13,975 nt of DNA from Baffinella frigidus (lineage: Eukaryota; Cryptophyceae; Cryptomonadales; Baffinellaceae). The number at the start of each line of letters is the position of its first letter. The stretch's first letter is position 1. This document shows positions 6,737 through 13,975 of the stretch, one piece after another. The stretch spans positions 219,587 through 233,561 of the forward strand of contig MU646384.1 of the NCBI GenBank assembly GCA_026770585.1. The letters are read 5' to 3'. The notes under the pieces are model-generated. The model had not been told where the DNA came from, did no database searches, and saw only the letters and a list, made by a program, of their open reading frames with translations. A program made the position numbers and the translations under genes.

Positions 6737-8399
6737 ACCCTAAACCCTAAACCCTAAACCCTCCACCCTAAACCCTCAACCTTCAACTCTCAACCCTCAA
6801 ATCCCAAACCTCAATCCTCAACCCTTGACCCTCGACCCTCAACCCCTCAACCATCAACCCTCAACCCTCAACCCTCAACCCCAAAACCAAACACCTATCC
6901 CTGAACCCTGAACACAAAAACCTAATCTCTGAAGCCTGATTCGACCAAACCCCTGAAACCTAAAACCGAACCCTTAACCCTGAACCCTGAACCATACACA
7001 CTAAACCAAAAACTCTCAACCATACACCCTGAACCCTCAACCCTCAACCCTCAACCCTCAACCCTAAACACTAAACCCTAAACACTAAACACTGAACCCT
7101 GTACCCTAAACCCTCAACCCCAAACCCTGAACCCTGATTCCTAAAGCCTGAACTCTCAACCCTCAATCCTGAACCCCACACACTAAACACCCAAACATAA
7201 ACCCTAAACCCTAAACCTTCAACCCTGAACCCCAAAACGTAAACCCTAAACCCTAAACCCTAAACCCTAAACCCTAAACCCTAAACCCTAAAACCTAAAC
7301 CCTAAACCCTGAACCCTAAACCCTAAACCCTAAACCCCAAACTCTGAACTCAAAACCCTAGACTCCAAACCCTAAACCCTAAACCCCAGACTCTAAACTC
7401 TAAACCCTGAACCATATACCCTATACACTAAACACTAAACCCTGATCCCTCAACTCCAAGCCTTCAACCATAAACCCTAAGCCCTAAACCCCAAACCCCA
7501 AACCCTGAACCTCTAACCCCAAACCCTGAACCTCTAACCCTGCCACCTCAAACCTAAACTCTGGGGATTCTTTCCCGTGTATGATGACCAGAGTGACTTT
7601 ACACACAGTCACGGCCGCAGTAAAGGGAAATCACTCCTGTCATTCTGCACGGGGTAGTATCCCCTGATCAACCAAACACCCTCAAAACATCAACACTAAA
7701 CCCTAAACCCTGAACCCTGAACCTTGAAACCAAACCCAAAATCCTCAATCTTAAACCCCAAACTCTGAACCCTCAACGCTCAAAAAACAACACCTGAACC
7801 CAAAAACCCAAAACTTTAAACCCTAAACCATAACCAAACACCAAAAACTCAACCATCAACACTAAACTTCAAACCCTAAACCATAAACTCTGAACCCTCA
7901 ATTTGAATCCCTACACGCCAGACTCTACACCTTAAAAATTTAACCCTAAACCCGAACCCTTGAGACCTAAGCGATACAACCTAAACCATGATCCGTATAA
8001 CACTGATCCGTCAATCCCAAACCCGAAACCATGAACACTCAACGCCAAACCCTAATCTCTGATCCCCGATCCCTGAACCCAGATCCCTGAACCCTGGACC
8101 CTAAACCCGCAACCCTAAACACTAAACCCTAACCCGAAACTCTCAACCCTGAATCCCAAACCCTAAACCCCAAACCCTAAACCCTAGATCCGAAATCTTG
8201 AACCCTAATCCCACAACCCTCAACCCTAAACGATAAACCCTTGCCTACGCCCTAAACACTAAACCCTGAAAACTCAACCCTTAAACCAAAACCCTAAACC
8301 CGGAACTCAAAACCCTAAACCCCTCAACCCTCAAACCTAACCTCTAAAACCCAAAATCCAATCCCTATAACATAAACTCTCAATCCTACACCCTAAACC

Positions 8400-8445
<46 letters not shown>

Positions 8446-11400
8446 ACACAAAACACTAAACACAGAACCCTGAACCCTAAACCCTAAACCCTAAACCCTA
8501 CACCCTACACCCTAAACCCTAAATCCTAAATCCTAAACCTTAAACCCTCAACCAGGGCAGTAGGGTGCGTGCCAATGAACCTCTTCGAGAGCGCCGGTGC
8601 TTTCCGTTCCGATTCAACGTTTTCAAACGAGTCACAGTCCGATTTGTGTAGACTGGTTCAAATCGTTTCACCCACACCTGCAACATTGTTCGAGTTGCTG
8701 TTTCCTCCCCTCACGTTCAACGTTTTTTCGAGATGATGTCTCGGTTTTTGAGTACCCTCTCCACACGCGCGACATTGTTTGAGTAGCTGTTTCAGCCCCA
8801 CACGCGCAAACCCTTCTTCGCCGTGGAGAGTCGGTGCTGTTTTGGCCCAGGCCCAGACCATTGCTGGAGGTGCAGTTTCGGGTTTTCAACCTTGTTCCAG
8901 GTCTGTTTCGGTTTGAGCTGAGGCCTTTGTGACTTCCCTGAGCCTTGTCCCAGAACGAAACGAATGAGGTACACGGCACGTGTTATCCGAAAGTGGTGTG
9001 ATTGTAAACCACAAACCGTGAAACAGGCATCCTCGACAGGCCAGGGATCAACCAGTCGATTTACACCAAGAAATTTGTCGGGGACCTGACTGCGAAGGTG
9101 TGTTCCAACTTCTGAATGTTGTCCAGGAGCCGCGCACGGAGTAAAAACATGAACCTCCTTTTACAACGATGATTGCAATTGTGTACCAGATGTTTCTCGT
9201 TTGTACCAGATCGTGTCCCTGACAGCCACACGTGGCCAGTGTGTGATTCCCTTTTGCGAGCACTTAATTTAGAATGGACTTGTTGGACGTAGCCTATGTT
9301 CACCTCGCACGGAAAACATATGTTTTCATTGAAGGTGGCTCCAAAGGTTGATCAGTCAAAGCTTTCCACAGAACCATCGGTTGATCAGTCAAAGCTTTCC
9401 ACAGAACCATCCTGATCCGGAACAATGAATTTATGTGTGAAAAACAGGGGGGGGAGGAGAAGTGAACAGTAGTGAGTGGACAGAAGCAGGCTGACCTGTT
9501 CCAGACCATGAAGATAAGTGGACCACTCTTAAGTAGAGGGACTCAGGTTGTGCGTATTTATACGGCAAGCGGATGCGTGTAAGTGAGACTCATAGTGGAT
9601 GGTGTCTTTCGCAGGCGGCGAAGTTGCACCACCAATTCCCGTCGGTGCGTGAGCACTTCTCCCTGGAGGTGGACCCCGAAACAAGCTTGTTGGCGAACGT
9701 TGCGGAACGAGGGTAGATAGCATGCGGTATTGGGGCACGGTGGACCCTAGGCCTCTTGCGACTGCACGGTAAAACCTAGGCCTGCTAGGACTACGTTTTC
9801 TGCGTGGAGTCCTGCACAGGCGTTCAGTTGGCGTGCGTGCCTATGGGGACGCCAGAAAACCCGGAAATCGAAACCCTACACCCTAAACCCCAAGCCCTAA
9901 ACCCCAAACCCCAAACCCCAAACCCTTAACCCTAAACCTGAACCCCTAAAACCTGAACCCGAAATCCGAAACCCCAAACCCCAAACACTAAACCCTAAAC
10001 CCTAACCCCCGTATCCCAAACCCTAAACCCTAAACCCTAACCCCCACACCCTTAACCCGAAACCCGAAACCCGAAACCCGAAACTCGAAACCCCGGCTGC
10101 CTAAACTCTCAAACCTGGACCTGACATCCAACACAGGAGCTGAAGCAGACCAAGACGCTGGGCGAAATTGAAAGTTTGGTCATCGCACCCCTCAACGGCT
10201 TCCAAACCGGGGAGGACTTCTACAGGCAGAACTGCACTCGCCAGTTTCTCTCGAAGATCCGAGTGGGAGCCCCTCCCCGCCTCTCCACTTGAGGCCTGGA
10301 ATGGGACGGTTTCTTGAATGTGGTGGTTCAGTTTGCACCAAGCACGGGCGGGCGTGGTTACGTTTCTGCCAGAATGTGAAGGGCTTGCCACCCCTTCCAC
10401 TTCTCGGTGAAACACACAACGATGTCAGGTTTCCTGATATAATGCAACCTGTTTCGCCTCCTGTTTCATGAATCTAGCCGTATACTCTGCGGACGGAACC
10501 ACTCGGGGTGTGAAGTTGCATGGAGATATCAAGTGTTGGCTGCGTGTCTAATAGACACATCAAGTGCCCGTTTTGGTATCACATGAACCCATGAAGTGCT
10601 CCCTGCGGGGTAACGCGCGAAAGGTCCTGTGGTAGCCTGAGCGGCACGGCTCCTTCTGGAGACGGTTTGTGCCCTGATGCACAGGCAACCCCTGCAAAAC
10701 AGGTTGTGAATGCTAACGTTCATAGGAAATGGTGGTGCGTAGTTAACCCTTTCCTCCGCTGTTTTTAGGAAATGTTGGTGCGGAGTTAATGTTTGCCTCC
10801 AAAAGCAGGTGCCGCACTATATCATCAACGCAAGAGACGATCCATTCTTCTGCCCGTACACTCTCCCTACCGCCTCGGACATCGGACCCGGAACCGTCCG
10901 CATCGATTACGAAGGTGCTCTGTCAGTCAGAGTCGAGAAGTCAGTCTTCAGGAGTTGCCCAGAGTTCAGTCTTAAGTCGAGGGTTCGGTCTTAAGTCAAA
11001 TGTTCAGTCTTAAGTCAAGGGTTCAGTCCTATGTCAAGGGTTCAGACTTGAGCACCGAACCGGCGTGGCGTGGCGTGGTGAATCGGTGGTGTTCCCGTTG
11101 ACCTGCCAGGATAGGAAGCCCTCCCTCACTACACCGATCGTGTAACATCAACCCTGCACTTGGTGTATTAGACTCAAGAGGCAATCCTAGTTGACAACTT
11201 GCAGAGGAAAACGTAAATACAGAGGAAAACTCAAGTACATGAGCAACTTAAGAAAAAAGGGAAACTTTTGACCGACCTCAAACCGCGGCAGCTCGCGGGG
11301 GGCATTGCGGCTTCGTGGAGTCCAAGAGCCTCGCCTTCTTCCCCATCAACATTCACGACACGGTGTGTGCACCGGCCGTGTATCTCCTTTTAGTGGACAT

Positions 11401-12198
11401 GACCGTGTGAAGTCACTGCGGTCATCCTACACGGGGCAGTATCCCCAGAACACCCCCGTGTTTGCAGAAACCTGACATTGTTCCAAGAAGGGACACTTCA
11501 CGTCCCGCACCCCACACCTGCCCCCCCCCCTCCTCTCTAGATCTTGCAAATTCAAACCTCACCGGACACGTCCCGCCCCGTTGTTTTCGACCGAACACAA
11601 ACTCACTGGCTGCACACCCTCCCAAGGCCTGCGACGCGTGGCACAACCTCCAACTACCGCTGACTACCCACACATGTTTTCCTGGTCGAGGTGCTTTTGC
11701 TGCGTGCTCTGTGTAGATAGATGCCATCCTGGTAGGCAAAATCAGCCCGGGATAGTCAACCGGCGGGGGTGTCTCGTGCGTGGCAGGTTGTCTCCGCGGG
11801 ATTCAATGGCCGTGCATCTAACGGGTACCCGCCCCCATCCAGTACCGATGTCGAGCAAGTTTGGCACGAAAACAAAAGACAAGGTCGAAAAACAACCCTT
11901 GTTTCTTCCATTGTCAAATTGTGTCCCGTCGTCGCTCGGCAGCGGATTGTAAAGCAACACGCTGACCGTGTGACTGCGTAATGCCCACGTCTCCCCCGCT
12001 GGGCTCCCTGCCCTGAGCGTGTGCCTCCCGTGGTCATGTTATGTGACCCAACCACGCTGATACCCCCCCACACAGACCCATCGGCCCTGCGTGGATCCAA
12101 CCTTGAGCGAGACCTTGATCATTCATGAATGCATGGCGGCCGTGTTGATAGCAACACAAAGGTCTCTCTCTATCCTGGTGCATGGAGGCAAGAGATGA
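4312..12198 (+). CDS. ABHD1/3-EMB8-type alpha/beta-hydrolase (13 exons plus candidate terminal exon)
   Basis: Proposed join: 4312-4705, 4936-4966, 5085-5124, 5321-5342, 5815-5884, 6284-6329, 6533-6560, 8561-8596, 9027-9097, 9615-9668, 10137-10262, 10809-10914, 11292-11362, 12076-12198. The first 13 exons total 1095 bp (365 codons) with GT-AG borders and unbroken phase. With the last exon the protein is 405 residues, close to the roughly 400 usual for the family. Landmarks: SGHVQTIIGSVF (58-69), LLHGLCGSS (108-116, oxyanion hole), NFRGCAGEE (139-147), GMSLGGN (184-190, nucleophile S186), NARDDPF (313-319, catalytic acid region) and RGGHCGFVE (343-351, H346). ABHD1/3 relatives are lipid esterases or phospholipases, so membrane-lipid hydrolysis is the likely role; the substrate is unknown. 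No transmembrane anchor is evident at the N-terminus. Introns 2, 7 and 10 carry telomere-like repeats. Confidence 0.85.
4829..4878. repeat. 22-bp repeat pair in hydrolase intron 1
   Basis: CCCTCGACCGGAACCGCTCC followed by GA occurs twice, 28 bp apart. Intron 1 (4706-4935) shows nothing else. Confidence 0.95.
4936..4966 (+). CDS. Hydrolase exon 2
   Basis: A 31-bp exon after CCATCCCAG. It reads FDVAAVNFR and joins exon 1 as DAG-FDVAAVNFRG, the conserved strand before the RGC motif. The donor is CGCGG|GTCCCC. Confidence 0.85.
4978..5068. repeat. Weak telomere-like C-rich tract in hydrolase intron 2
   Basis: CCCGAACCCTCACCCCGAAAC-like units of loose heptamer pattern fill most of the 118-bp intron and end just upstream of the exon 3 acceptor. 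Confidence 0.65.
5085..5124 (+). CDS. Hydrolase exon 3
   Basis: A 40-bp exon after GGGATGCAG. It reads (G)CAGEEEVGGHFYH, giving the family motif FRGC.GE....FYH. The donor is CAC|GTGGTA; GTG|GTACCC, 3 bp further on, is also possible. Confidence 0.82.
5321..5342 (+). CDS. Hydrolase micro-exon 4
   Basis: A 22-bp exon after CTGACCACAG. It reads IGLRTFQ plus one base and joins as FYH-IGLRTFQ-NLHWVIKK. Its phase (0 in, 1 out) is what exons 3 and 5 require. The family usually has a shorter G.T.D turn here, so this is the least conserved junction. Confidence 0.6.
5343..5814 (+). other. Hydrolase intron 4, no recognisable content
   Basis: 472 bp of moderate GC. I see no repeat, RNA gene or further exon in it. 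The frame at 5322-5507 is a read-through of exon 4 in another phase. Confidence 0.5.
5815..5884 (+). CDS. Hydrolase exon 5: approach to nucleophile elbow
   Basis: A 70-bp exon after TACACGTCAG. It reads LHWVIKKLHAQEPARRIYLS and then GM, ending with AG, the first two bases of the catalytic Ser codon. The donor is ATGAG|GTTGGT. Reading on without splicing gives RLVGNR, a false imitation of SLGGN. Confidence 0.88.
5996..6085. repeat. Perfect 36-bp hairpin flanked by direct repeats (intron 5)
   Basis: Positions 6026-6041 (ATAGCGTATTGCGCCA) are perfectly complementary to 6046-6061 across the 4-base loop ATCG. On each side lies a copy of ATTGCGC(A/C)ACGAT followed by CCCTAGGGCC (about 5996-6020 and 6060-6085). 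Confidence 0.95.
6158..6261. repeat. Four-copy minisatellite (intron 5)
   Basis: The core GAGAGTTTGGTGATGCGTGG CT occurs at 6158, 6182, 6215 and 6240 with substitutions and variable spacers. It ends just before the exon 6 acceptor. Confidence 0.9.
6284..6329 (+). CDS. Hydrolase exon 6: SLGGN motif
   Basis: A 46-bp exon after CGGATGGTCAG. Its first base T completes AG|T (Ser186), followed by LGGNVCTKTLGELGE, the conserved post-nucleophile helix. The donor is GAG|GTTCGC, phase 0. Confidence 0.88.
6332..6430. repeat. 18-bp repeat pair in intron 6
   Basis: TCGCCCCTACCCCCTAAC occurs at 6332-6349 and 6413-6430, 81 bp apart. The first copy begins just inside the intron. Confidence 0.9.
6533..6560 (+). 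CDS. Hydrolase micro-exon 7
   Basis: A 28-bp exon after CATACATCCAG. It reads FGTAISRIH plus G, donor ATG|GTAATG. It bridges LGELGE and VGCVPMNL in phase and at the expected length. Homology alone is weak, so the call rests on borders and phase. Confidence 0.6.
6655..7560. repeat. Interstitial telomere-like array, part 1 (hydrolase intron 7)
   Basis: About 900 bp of C-rich heptamers on the plus strand, CCC(T/C)(A/C/G)AA, heavily degenerate but with homogeneous blocks: CCCTCAA near 6688-6740 and CCCTAAA near 7244-7290. Confidence 0.97.
7561..7675. repeat. Non-telomeric island, copy 1 of a dispersed repeat
   Basis: A 115-bp unrelated insert between two array halves. Positions 7631-7667 match 11413-11449 at 31 of 37 bases. 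It includes the hairpin GTGACT...AGTCAC. No coding signal was seen. Confidence 0.75.
7676..8555. repeat. Interstitial telomere-like array, part 2 (hydrolase intron 7)
   Basis: About 880 bp of degenerate C-rich heptamers, with a clean CCCTCAA block near 8397-8446 and CCCTAAA runs near 8474-8520. It ends six bases before the exon 8 splice site. Confidence 0.97.
8561..8596 (+). CDS. Hydrolase micro-exon 8
   Basis: A 36-bp exon right after the 2-kb intronic repeat array (acceptor CCAGGGCAG). It reads (V)GCVPMNLFESA, the family's S.P.NL strand, and ends GCC|G before GTGCTT. An AG five bases upstream is an alternative acceptor, but it does not fit the phase of exon 7. Confidence 0.8.
8674..8795. 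repeat. Diverged 89-bp tandem pair (intron 8)
   Basis: ACATTGTT(C/T)GAGT(T/A)GCTGTTTC occurs at 8683 and 8772 with similar flanks. The remaining intron 8 sequence (to 9026) shows nothing recognisable. Confidence 0.8.
9027..9097 (+). CDS. Hydrolase exon 9
   Basis: A 71-bp exon after CGTGAAACAG. It reads (G)ILDRPGINQSIYTKKFVGDL and then TAK, matching the conserved LD.P.N..IY...F region. The donor is AAG|GTGTGT. Confidence 0.88.
9346..9411. repeat. Perfect 33-bp tandem pair (intron 9)
   Basis: Two identical 33-bp units, beginning GGTTGATCAGTCAAAGC, at 9346-9378 and 9379-9411. The rest of intron 9 (9098-9614) shows nothing. Confidence 0.97.
9615..9668 (+). CDS. Hydrolase exon 10
   Basis: A 54-bp phase-0 exon after GTCTTTCGCAG. 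It reads AAKLHHQFPSVREHFSLE, the 'K.....FP' helix that follows exon 9. The donor is GAG|GTGGAC; reading through reaches a stop after 15 more codons. Confidence 0.85.
9870..10095. repeat. Telomere-like array in hydrolase intron 10
   Basis: C-rich heptamers on the plus strand, with blocks of CCCCAAA (near 9899-9925) and CCCGAAA (near 10056-10080). It ends about 40 bp before the exon 11 acceptor. Confidence 0.95.
10137..10262 (+). CDS. Hydrolase exon 11
   Basis: A 126-bp phase-0 exon after CATCCAACACAG. It encodes ELKQTKTLGEIESLVIAPLN, then GFQTGEDFYRQNCTRQFLSK and IR. It matches the family's A.T..EFD....APL.GF....DYY segment. The donor is CGA|GTGGGA. Confidence 0.92.
10724..10790. repeat. 24-bp repeat pair (intron 11)
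   Basis: AGGAAATG(G/T)TGGTGCG(T/G)AGTTAA occurs at 10724 and 10767, just before exon 12. The earlier part of intron 11 (10263-10723) shows nothing recognisable. Confidence 0.85.
10809..10914 (+). CDS. Hydrolase exon 12: catalytic acid
   Basis: A 106-bp exon after CCAAAAGCAG. It reads VPHYIINARDDPFF and then a Pro-rich stretch to VRIDYE. NARDDPF carries the triad Asp. The exon ends GAAG|GTGCTC with one base over. Confidence 0.92.
10965..11055. repeat. 19-bp minisatellite (intron 12)
   Basis: TTCAGTCTTAAGTCAAGGG in four full and one partial copy with a few substitutions, at exact 19-bp spacing. The intron continues to 11291 without further features. Confidence 0.95.
11292..11362 (+). CDS. Hydrolase exon 13: catalytic His
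   Basis: A 71-bp exon after ACCGCGGCAG. It reads (A)RGGHCGFVESKSLAFFPINI and then HDT. GGHCGF holds the triad His346. The donor is ACG|GTGTGT, phase 0. Read-through hits a stop 15 codons on. Confidence 0.9.
11413..11449. repeat. Copy 2 of the dispersed repeat (intron 13)
   Basis: A 37-bp match to 7631-7667 with six differences, sharing CACGGGG(T/C)AGTATCCCC. The rest of 11450-12075 holds only unsupported reading frames and a run of ten C near 11521-11530. Confidence 0.75.
12076..12198 (+). CDS. Candidate terminal exon 14 of the hydrolase
   Basis: After a strong acceptor (TACCCCCCCACACAG) a phase-0 frame of 40 codons reads THRPCVDPTLSETLIIHECM and onward to TGA. It gives a C-terminal helix and a plausible total length. 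Two AATAAA signals follow about 100 bp later. There is no sequence-level homology. A competing terminal exon starts at 11468 (acceptor TTTGCAG) and runs to 11716, giving about 447 residues. Confidence 0.4.
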   Translation, partial: THRPCVDPTLSETLIIHECMAAVLIATQRSLSILVHGGKR

Positions 12199-12298
12199 AC
12201 AAATGGCCATCTCTCAGGCCGGCGCAAACATCTGCGAGGGAGAACGCTGCATCGAATACATTAGAATCCAGCTTGTGAATCTGCATTTAATCCAATCA

Positions 12299-12309
12299 AA
12301 TAAAATAAA
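12299..12309 (+). terminator. Overlapping AATAAA poly(A) signals
   Basis: Two AATAAA hexamers (12299-12304 and 12304-12309) lie about 100 bp past the candidate hydrolase stop and before the next repeat array. They suit 3'-end formation of the plus-strand transcript, if this lineage uses that signal. Confidence 0.4.
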
Positions 12310-12372
12310 ATAGACGAGCCTAAATCAAATCAAATCCTGGTGCATTGAAAGCAAGGCTGATCGAGCAGGTAC

Positions 12373-12405
12373 CTTCCGGAACAGCTTGCCCGCATGCTCG
12401 AACAT
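12373..12405 (-). CDS. Possible first exon of a third gene
   Basis: The minus strand reads MFEHAGKLFRK, followed directly by the donor AAG|GTACCT. The peptide is not recognised and no convincing following exon was found. It would be convergent with the hydrolase gene. Confidence 0.15.
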
Positions 12406-12429
12406 CTTGACGCCACTTCAGGTCCCTCA

Positions 12430-13718
12430 CTCCGGAATCCTCGCCCCAGAACCCTGAACCCAGTGACGTGAACCCTCAACACCAGACCCAGACCCTCAAC
12501 CCAGACTCTACACCTTAAGCCCTGAACCCTCAGCCCTGAATCCTGAAACCTTAACCCTCAACCGTAAACCGTAAACCTTATGCCCTGAACCCTAAACACT
12601 AAACTCTAAACCCGAAATCATCAACTGTAGACCCTACACCATCAACCCTAAACCCTGAACCCTCGACCCTCAACCCTAAACCCTAAACCTTAAACCCTAA
12701 ACCCTAAACTCAGACCCAAGACCCAGACCCTAAACTTTGTGCACTAAACTCTGTACCCGACACCCAAAAAACTTAACCCTGATCCCTCAACCCTAAGCCC
12801 TAAACCCTGAAATCAAAACCCTAAAGCCCACAATCATGTACCCTGAACCCTGAACACTGATCACTAAACCCTAAACTCTAAATCCTAAACCATTAACCCT
12901 CAACCCTTAACCTTAAACCCTAAACCCCGAACCCTAAACCCTGAACCTTAAACCCTGAAAACAACCTCCTAAACTTGAATCCCGAACCCTAAACCCTAAA
13001 CTTTAAACCCTCGACCCTCAAACCTCAACCATAACCCTGCACACTGAAGCCTGAACCCCAAACCCTAAACCCTGAACTCAGACCCCACACCCAGACCCCA
13101 AACTTTAAGCACTAAACCCTCAACCCAAAACCCTAACACTTTGACCCTGATACCCAAATTCTCTACTCTGAACCCTCAACCCTCAAACCCAAACCCTCAA
13201 CCCTCAAACCTGACCCCTTAACTCTACCCCCCTAAACCCTGAACTCAAAACCCAAAGCCCTAAACCCAAAATCCTGAACCCAGTCCCTAACCTTTTAGCA
13301 AAAAAAAAAAAACCTGAAACCCTGAAACCTAGACCCTAAACCCCCAACCTCAAACCCCAAGCCGTGTACCCTAAACTCTAAACCCTAAACCATAAAACCT
13401 AAACCCTCAACCCTCAACCCTCAACCCTAAACTCTCGACCCTCGAACCCTAAACCCTAAACACTAAACCATAAACTCTAAACTCTAAACTCTAAACCCTA
13501 AACCCTAAACCCGAAACCTTTAACTCTAACAACTAAACCATAAACCCCAAAGCCTGAACCCTAAACATCGAACCCCAATCCAAGAACCCTAATTCCTATA
13601 CCCTATATCCCAAACCCTCAGTTTTAGACCTTAAACTCTGAACCCTGAACCCCCAAGTCTCAAGCTCCACACCTCGAACTCCAAACCTCAAGCCCTAAAC
13701 CCCAAACTCTAAACCCTG
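12430..13718. repeat. Long telomere-like array downstream of the hydrolase
   Basis: About 1.3 kb of degenerate C-rich heptamers (CCCTAAA, CCCTCAA, CCCTGAA, CCCCAAA), interrupted only by short non-matching bits and an A-run near 13301-13312. Confidence 0.97.
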
Positions 13719-13725
13719 ATGCTAG

Positions 13726-13793
13726 GGGGGCACCCAACGCGTGCGGAACTGGACAAGGCCCAGCGCGCCGCACCCCCCTTCGCGCCGCCTTCG
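13726..13793 (+). CDS. Possible orphan exon between two repeat arrays
   Basis: A GC-rich 140-bp island interrupts the telomere-like arrays. On the plus strand, after an AG, it reads HPTRAELDKAQRAAPPFAPP S, then a good donor TCG|GTGAGA. The frame also stays open past the donor (VRDLPEFQLASKVFQNAS). No family is recognised. It may belong to a later exon of a plus-strand gene. Confidence 0.25.
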
Positions 13794-13857
13794 GTGAGAG
13801 ACCTGCCAGAGTTCCAACTCGCCTCAAAAGTTTTTCAAAACGCCAGCAACGCCATTC

Positions 13858-13975
13858 CCCTAAACCCCAATCCCGATACCCGAAACACGAAGCCCCAAAC
13901 CCCAAACCCCAAACCCCAAACCCCAAACCCCAAACCCCAAACCCCAAACCCCAAACCCCAAACCCCAAACCCCAA
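13858..13975. repeat. Homogeneous CCCCAAA array at the right edge
   Basis: After a few mixed units, 13893-13975 is an unbroken run of about 12 perfect CCCCAAA heptamers that continues past the window. Confidence 0.97.

Noticed and set aside
6655-8555. True chromosome end or CRISPR-like array
   Set aside because: The repeats are degenerate heptamers without spacers, lie between exons of one gene, and are followed by several kb of ordinary sequence. They are neither a terminal telomere nor a CRISPR array.
8668-8979. Minus-strand open frame of 103 codons
   Set aside because: It lies within hydrolase intron 8, has no recognisable motif and no splice-consistent partner.
12182-12313. Small plus-strand open frame of 43 codons (MEARDEQMAIS...)
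   Set aside because: It overlaps the candidate terminal exon in another frame and its stop lies in the poly(A)-signal stretch. No homology or further support was seen.

Overview
The window is nuclear DNA of an intron-rich eukaryote, probably a unicellular alga or related protist. It carries long arrays of degenerate plant/alga-type telomere heptamers (CCCTAAA / TTTAGGG and variants), GC-rich short exons, GT-AG introns, and protein families found only in eukaryotes or typical of them. I cannot name the lineage. The long reading frames are mostly artefacts. The real coding sequence lies in 22-465 bp exons, which I assembled by eye from protein-family motifs, AG/GT borders and codon phase.

Two divergent genes explain most of the window, and their proposed starts are 159 bp apart. 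The minus-strand gene (4152 leftwards, running off the left edge) encodes an FHA domain, then a C3HC4 RING finger like that of CHFR, then, through phase-compatible exons, at least four ankyrin repeats. The FHA-RING part is secure and the ankyrin exons are secure. Their membership in one gene is an inference from strand, order and phase. If correct, it is an FHA-RING-ankyrin ubiquitin ligase, a domain order I do not recognise.

The plus-strand gene (4312 to about 12198) encodes an alpha/beta-hydrolase of the ABHD1/ABHD3/EMB8/YheT family. It has 13 phase-consistent exons plus a candidate terminal exon, giving about 405 residues. The HG oxyanion motif, the GMSLGGN nucleophile elbow, the NARDDPF acid region and the GGHCGF histidine are all present. 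The nucleophile Ser codon is split across an intron.

The telomere-like arrays sit inside introns: intron 7 of the hydrolase is 2000 bp and almost wholly array. Arrays also follow the hydrolase gene (12430-13718 and 13858-13975). Their orientation flips around the shared promoter, so that the C-rich strand is the sense strand in both genes. Several ankyrin-gene exons have partial 'ghost' copies in the intron just upstream. The remaining intronic DNA holds minisatellites, a 36-bp hairpin, short palindromes and a diverged two-copy dispersed repeat. I found no RNA gene, CRISPR array or transposase.
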